Origin: Gordonibacter sp036659115
GTDB lineage: Bacteria; Actinomycetota; Coriobacteriia; Coriobacteriales; Eggerthellaceae
DNA: 7,866 bases
Assembly (NCBI RefSeq): GCF_036659115.1
Contig: NZ_JAVXDF010000097.1
Reading direction: 5' to 3' (one strand)
Position 1 is the stretch's first letter, and the number at the start of each line of letters is the position of its first letter. Both the position numbers and the translations under genes were made by a program. Shown piece by piece: positions 6,134 through 7,866 of this stretch. Under the pieces are notes generated by a model. The model had not been told where the DNA came from. It did not search any database and saw only the letters and a program-made list of their open reading frames with translations.

Positions 6134-6417
6134 TCGGAACCTTGGTCGGCACGGCAGGACGAGCGCTCACCGTCGAAGGCTATGCGCAAGATTTCGACAC
6201 GCCCATCAAGGCCGTGCAGTTCTCGTGCGACGACGGTGACACTTGGGCATCGTACCCAACGCCCCAGGCCAAAGCCGATCGTAATGTGAACTGGTCTTTC
6301 TCGTTCACGCCACCGCACGCCGGCCACTACGACCTCCTCGTGCGCGCCGTCTGTAAAGATGGAAAAACCACACCCGAGCCAGCGCGGGTCGCCATAGACG
6401 TAAGGGAAGGCAGCTAG
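6130..6417 (+). CDS. Mo-co dimerisation beta-sandwich domain encoded as a separate 95-codon frame (likely 3' part of the preceding gene)
   Basis: This frame encodes only the C-terminal domain of sulfite-oxidase-fold enzymes: VEGYAQDFDTPIKAVQFS, then DDGDTW (34-39), NWSFSFTP (54-61) and LLVRAV (69-74). It aligns along its length with residues about 438-524 of the cytochrome-Moco protein upstream. Its ATG overlaps the preceding stop as ATGA, and GGGGAG (6115-6120) lies 9 nt upstream, so independent coupled translation is possible. However, it has no signal peptide, so a free product would stay in the cytoplasm while its partner is exported. One extra base in the GGGG run at 6115-6118 would join the two frames into a protein of about 373 residues of normal domain layout. 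A frameshift (mutation, assembly error or programmed) is therefore the simplest reading. Confidence 0.7.
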   Translation: MIGTLVGTAGRALTVEGYAQDFDTPIKAVQFSCDDGDTWASYPTPQAKADRNVNWSFSFTPPHAGHYDLLVRAVCKDGKTTPEPARVAIDVREGS

Positions 6418-6437
6418 GCAACAACGGCAAAGCATCG

Positions 6438-6472
6438 AGCACGCTAGGCGGAATCGTCCCGTCTAGCGTGCT
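6438..6472. terminator. Hairpin between convergent genes, overlapping the MerR stop codon
   Basis: AGCACGCTAG (6438-6447) pairs with CTAGCGTGCT (6463-6472), continued inward by GCGG with CCGT-side pairs (one G-U) around a 7-nt loop. Outer arms AACGGCA (6423-6429) and TGCCGTT (6472-6478) can add to it. The stop codon of the MerR gene (6463-6465) lies in the right arm. Neither side has a strong U-tract, so terminator strength is uncertain, but the placement fits a shared bidirectional terminator. Confidence 0.6.
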
Positions 6473-7341
6473 GCCGTTACCGGCACTTGTAGCTTGAACA
6501 GCATCTCGCGGCCCTCGTAGAGAAAGGCCGGAGTCTCGGCCACAATCTCGCCGTAGTAGTCCCCCGCTATCGCAAAACCGTGTTGCGCGGCGAAATCGAG
6601 CAATTCGTCCAGCCCCCGCACTTCCGCGCTTCGCCCGTCAGGTTCGGCATAGTGGTCTTTGTACAGGGTGAGGTACAGGCCAGCCGGAAGAGTTTCCACC
6701 TCGTCGGCCAGTCTGAGCGCCGTCTCGTCGAGAAACACAAACGACGAGGCGAGGCGGTAGTCGCATCGCATGAGATCCTCCTGAGCAATACGGCAGCCGA
6801 CCCGATGGAACAGAGCCAGGGGGATGCCGGCCTCGAGCATATGCTTCTTGGTCAGGCGCAGGTTGATCTCCCACTCGCGCAAGAACAGCTCAGCGTTGTC
6901 GATAAGCTCGAGCGATCGCGGATTAAAAATAGCGAACCTGATCGTATGGCGCTCGCCCATCTGCTCGAGAATTACTTGGTCGCAAAGGGGCTTCTCGCGA
7001 AATGCATGGTAGCTTCCAAGCAGCTGCAACGCGTTTTGGCGTGCAATGGACAACCGCAGCAGCTCGCCGCCGATGGCGGCTAGCTGAGACTCCAGCAAGC
7101 AGGCAAGCCCGGCCGGATCATGGTCGTCCAGCAGGCGCTTTATCTCGTCAAGCGCAATGCCGAGGCTTTGGAGTTGCTGGATCATGTCGATGGTCGAGCA
7201 TTGCTCGTAGGAATAGTAACGATACCCCGTAGTTTCGTCCACGCGAATCGGATCCAACAGCCCCTTCTGATGGTACAGTCGCAGCGTCTTCTCGCTCACG
7301 CAGTTGAGCTCGGCCATGCGGCCAATGCTGAATCCTTGCAT
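6463..7341 (-). CDS. MerR-family transcriptional regulator with GyrI-like effector-binding domain
   Basis: A 292-residue regulator. An N-terminal winged-helix MerR domain is clear: FSIGRMAELNCVSEKTLRLY (4-23), QKGLLDPIRVDETTGYRYYS (25-44), then IQQLQSLGIALDEIKRLL (54-71). A helical linker (about 75-115), probably the dimer coiled coil, leads to a C-terminal region (about 130-290) resembling the BmrR/GyrI-type small-molecule-binding fold, as in multidrug-sensing MerR proteins. Such proteins bend promoters with long spacers to activate them when bound to a ligand. The start at 7341 is chosen because AAGGGG (7348-7353) lies 6 nt upstream. The frame extends 34 codons further, into sequence unlike the family. 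It lacks the C-terminal cysteine pattern of metal-sensing MerR members, so an organic ligand is more likely. Its target genes cannot be read from the sequence. Confidence 0.88.
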   Translation of the reverse strand: MQGFSIGRMAELNCVSEKTLRLYHQKGLLDPIRVDETTGYRYYSYEQCSTIDMIQQLQSLGIALDEIKRLLDDHDPAGLACLLESQLAAIGGELLRLSIARQNALQLLGSYHAFREKPLCDQVILEQMGERHTIRFAIFNPRSLELIDNAELFLREWEINLRLTKKHMLEAGIPLALFHRVGCRIAQEDLMRCDYRLASSFVFLDETALRLADEVETLPAGLYLTLYKDHYAEPDGRSAEVRGLDELLDFAAQHGFAIAGDYYGEIVAETPAFLYEGREMLFKLQVPVTAAR

Positions 7342-7363
7342 ACTTGTCCCCTTGTCACCCCGC

Positions 7364-7429
7364 TTCGAGTCTCGCCCGCGGCTCGCCCCCGAAACTCGAA
7401 ATCCGCCAACCTTTGAAGATCGCTCGCCC
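7364..7429. promoter_or_regulatory. Repeat-rich control region upstream of the MerR gene
   Basis: The 98 bp between the stress-protein stop and the MerR start hold an inverted repeat TTCGAGT (7364-7370) / ACTCGAA (7394-7400). There are three direct copies of CTCGCCC at 7371-7377, 7382-7388 and 7423-7429; the first two are 11 bp apart, about one helical turn. These could be autoregulatory sites. I see no convincing -35/-10 pair, so co-transcription with the upstream stress gene is also possible. Confidence 0.3.
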
Positions 7430-7439
7430 TGCGGCAAAG

Positions 7440-7866
7440 TCACCCCTGCTTAACCACCAGTACATCGCAGCGCAGACGGCGGATCAGGTACGTTGACACG
7501 CTGCCCACGAAGGCGTATTTGATATTCGAAAGGCCACGTTCGCCACATACCACCAGATCGGGCGAAAAGGGGTCGATAAGCTGCCCGGAGAGCGTCTCGG
7601 CGGCACGACCGGCGGCTACGCGCACCTCGACCGACGGAATAGCATCGTTCTTCCGAGCACAGCGCAGCAAGTCCACAAGGGCTGCTTCGATACGCGCAAC
7701 GCCTTCCGAGCACAGGGCCTCGTAGTCAAGGCCGTCGGGCTCGACCGGTGCGGAATCAACCACATGACCGAACAGGAGGGATGCTCCATTGTCGGCGGCC
7801 AAGGCGATAGCGCGTTCAGCAACCGCTTCCTGCGTGGACGCTCCATCGAGCGCAGCAAAGATACGC
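7440..7866 (-). CDS. Universal stress protein (UspA family), N-terminus cut by the window edge
   Basis: The frame is open from the right edge of the window and gives at least 141 residues, nearly the whole of a single Usp domain (usually about 140-150). It begins RIFAALDGAST, matching the first beta-strand and the nucleotide-contacting aspartate of the family, and continues ALAADNGASLLFGHVVD. The C-terminal GERG-(9 residues)-GSVS fits the ATP-binding pattern G-2X-G-9X-G(S/T), followed by the last strand CDVLVVKQG. This suggests an ATP-binding Usp involved in stress survival in the cytosol. A TTG internal to the frame at 7802 is not the real start, because conserved sequence lies upstream of it. 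It is followed by the MerR gene in the same direction after 98 bp. A functional link is unproven. Confidence 0.92.
   Translation of the reverse strand, partial: RIFAALDGASTQEAVAERAIALAADNGASLLFGHVVDSAPVEPDGLDYEALCSEGVARIEAALVDLLRCARKNDAIPSVEVRVAAGRAAETLSGQLIDPFSPDLVVCGERGLSNIKYAFVGSVSTYLIRRLRCDVLVVKQG

Overview
The window looks like a chromosomal segment of an anaerobic, GC-rich actinobacterium. The family Eggerthellaceae (class Coriobacteriia: Eggerthella, Gordonibacter, Adlercreutzia, Slackia and relatives) is the best fit. This is an inference from the GC-rich codon use, the exported multihaem cytochrome joined to a molybdopterin domain, and the gene mix; no marker gene is present to prove it. 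The assembly is a draft: a 100-N gap lies at 1297-1396.

Left part (1-2582): two PLP enzymes converge. A complete threonine-aldolase-like lyase (+, 8-1075) faces a class I/II aminotransferase (-, 1398-2582). Between them are two strong hairpins, probable terminators, and the N gap. The gap is flanked by the same 24 bp on both sides, so it is likely a scaffolding artefact or a collapsed short repeat.

Middle (2583-6417, + strand): a divergent control region holds a 15-bp dyad in the spacer of a candidate promoter. It is followed by a small four-helix membrane protein (DUF2871 type) that ends at a clear intrinsic terminator. A 409-bp gap comes next. It contains candidate leader structures and a possible 6-codon leader peptide ahead of the main locus. 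The main locus is (i) an exported triheme cytochrome c fused to a complete sulfite-oxidase-fold molybdopterin module, then (ii) 10 nt downstream a second exported, haem-free molybdopterin-fold protein, then (iii) overlapping it by ATGA, a 95-codon ORF encoding only the C-terminal beta-sandwich of that fold. Items ii and iii together make one normal protein of this family, so a frameshift (real or in the assembly) is the leading explanation. The three reading frames are spaced for translational coupling. They probably form one extracytoplasmic redox system of unknown substrate.

Right part (6463-7866, - strand): a MerR-family regulator with a GyrI-like effector domain converges on the redox operon across a hairpin that overlaps its stop codon. 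Upstream of it lies the C-terminal majority of a universal stress protein, cut by the window edge. Whether the MerR protein controls the redox operon cannot be told from the sequence.

The redox locus is the most interesting part. Two molybdopterin-fold proteins, one with built-in haems, are exported by signal peptides without a visible twin-arginine motif, which is hard to reconcile with normal cofactor insertion.
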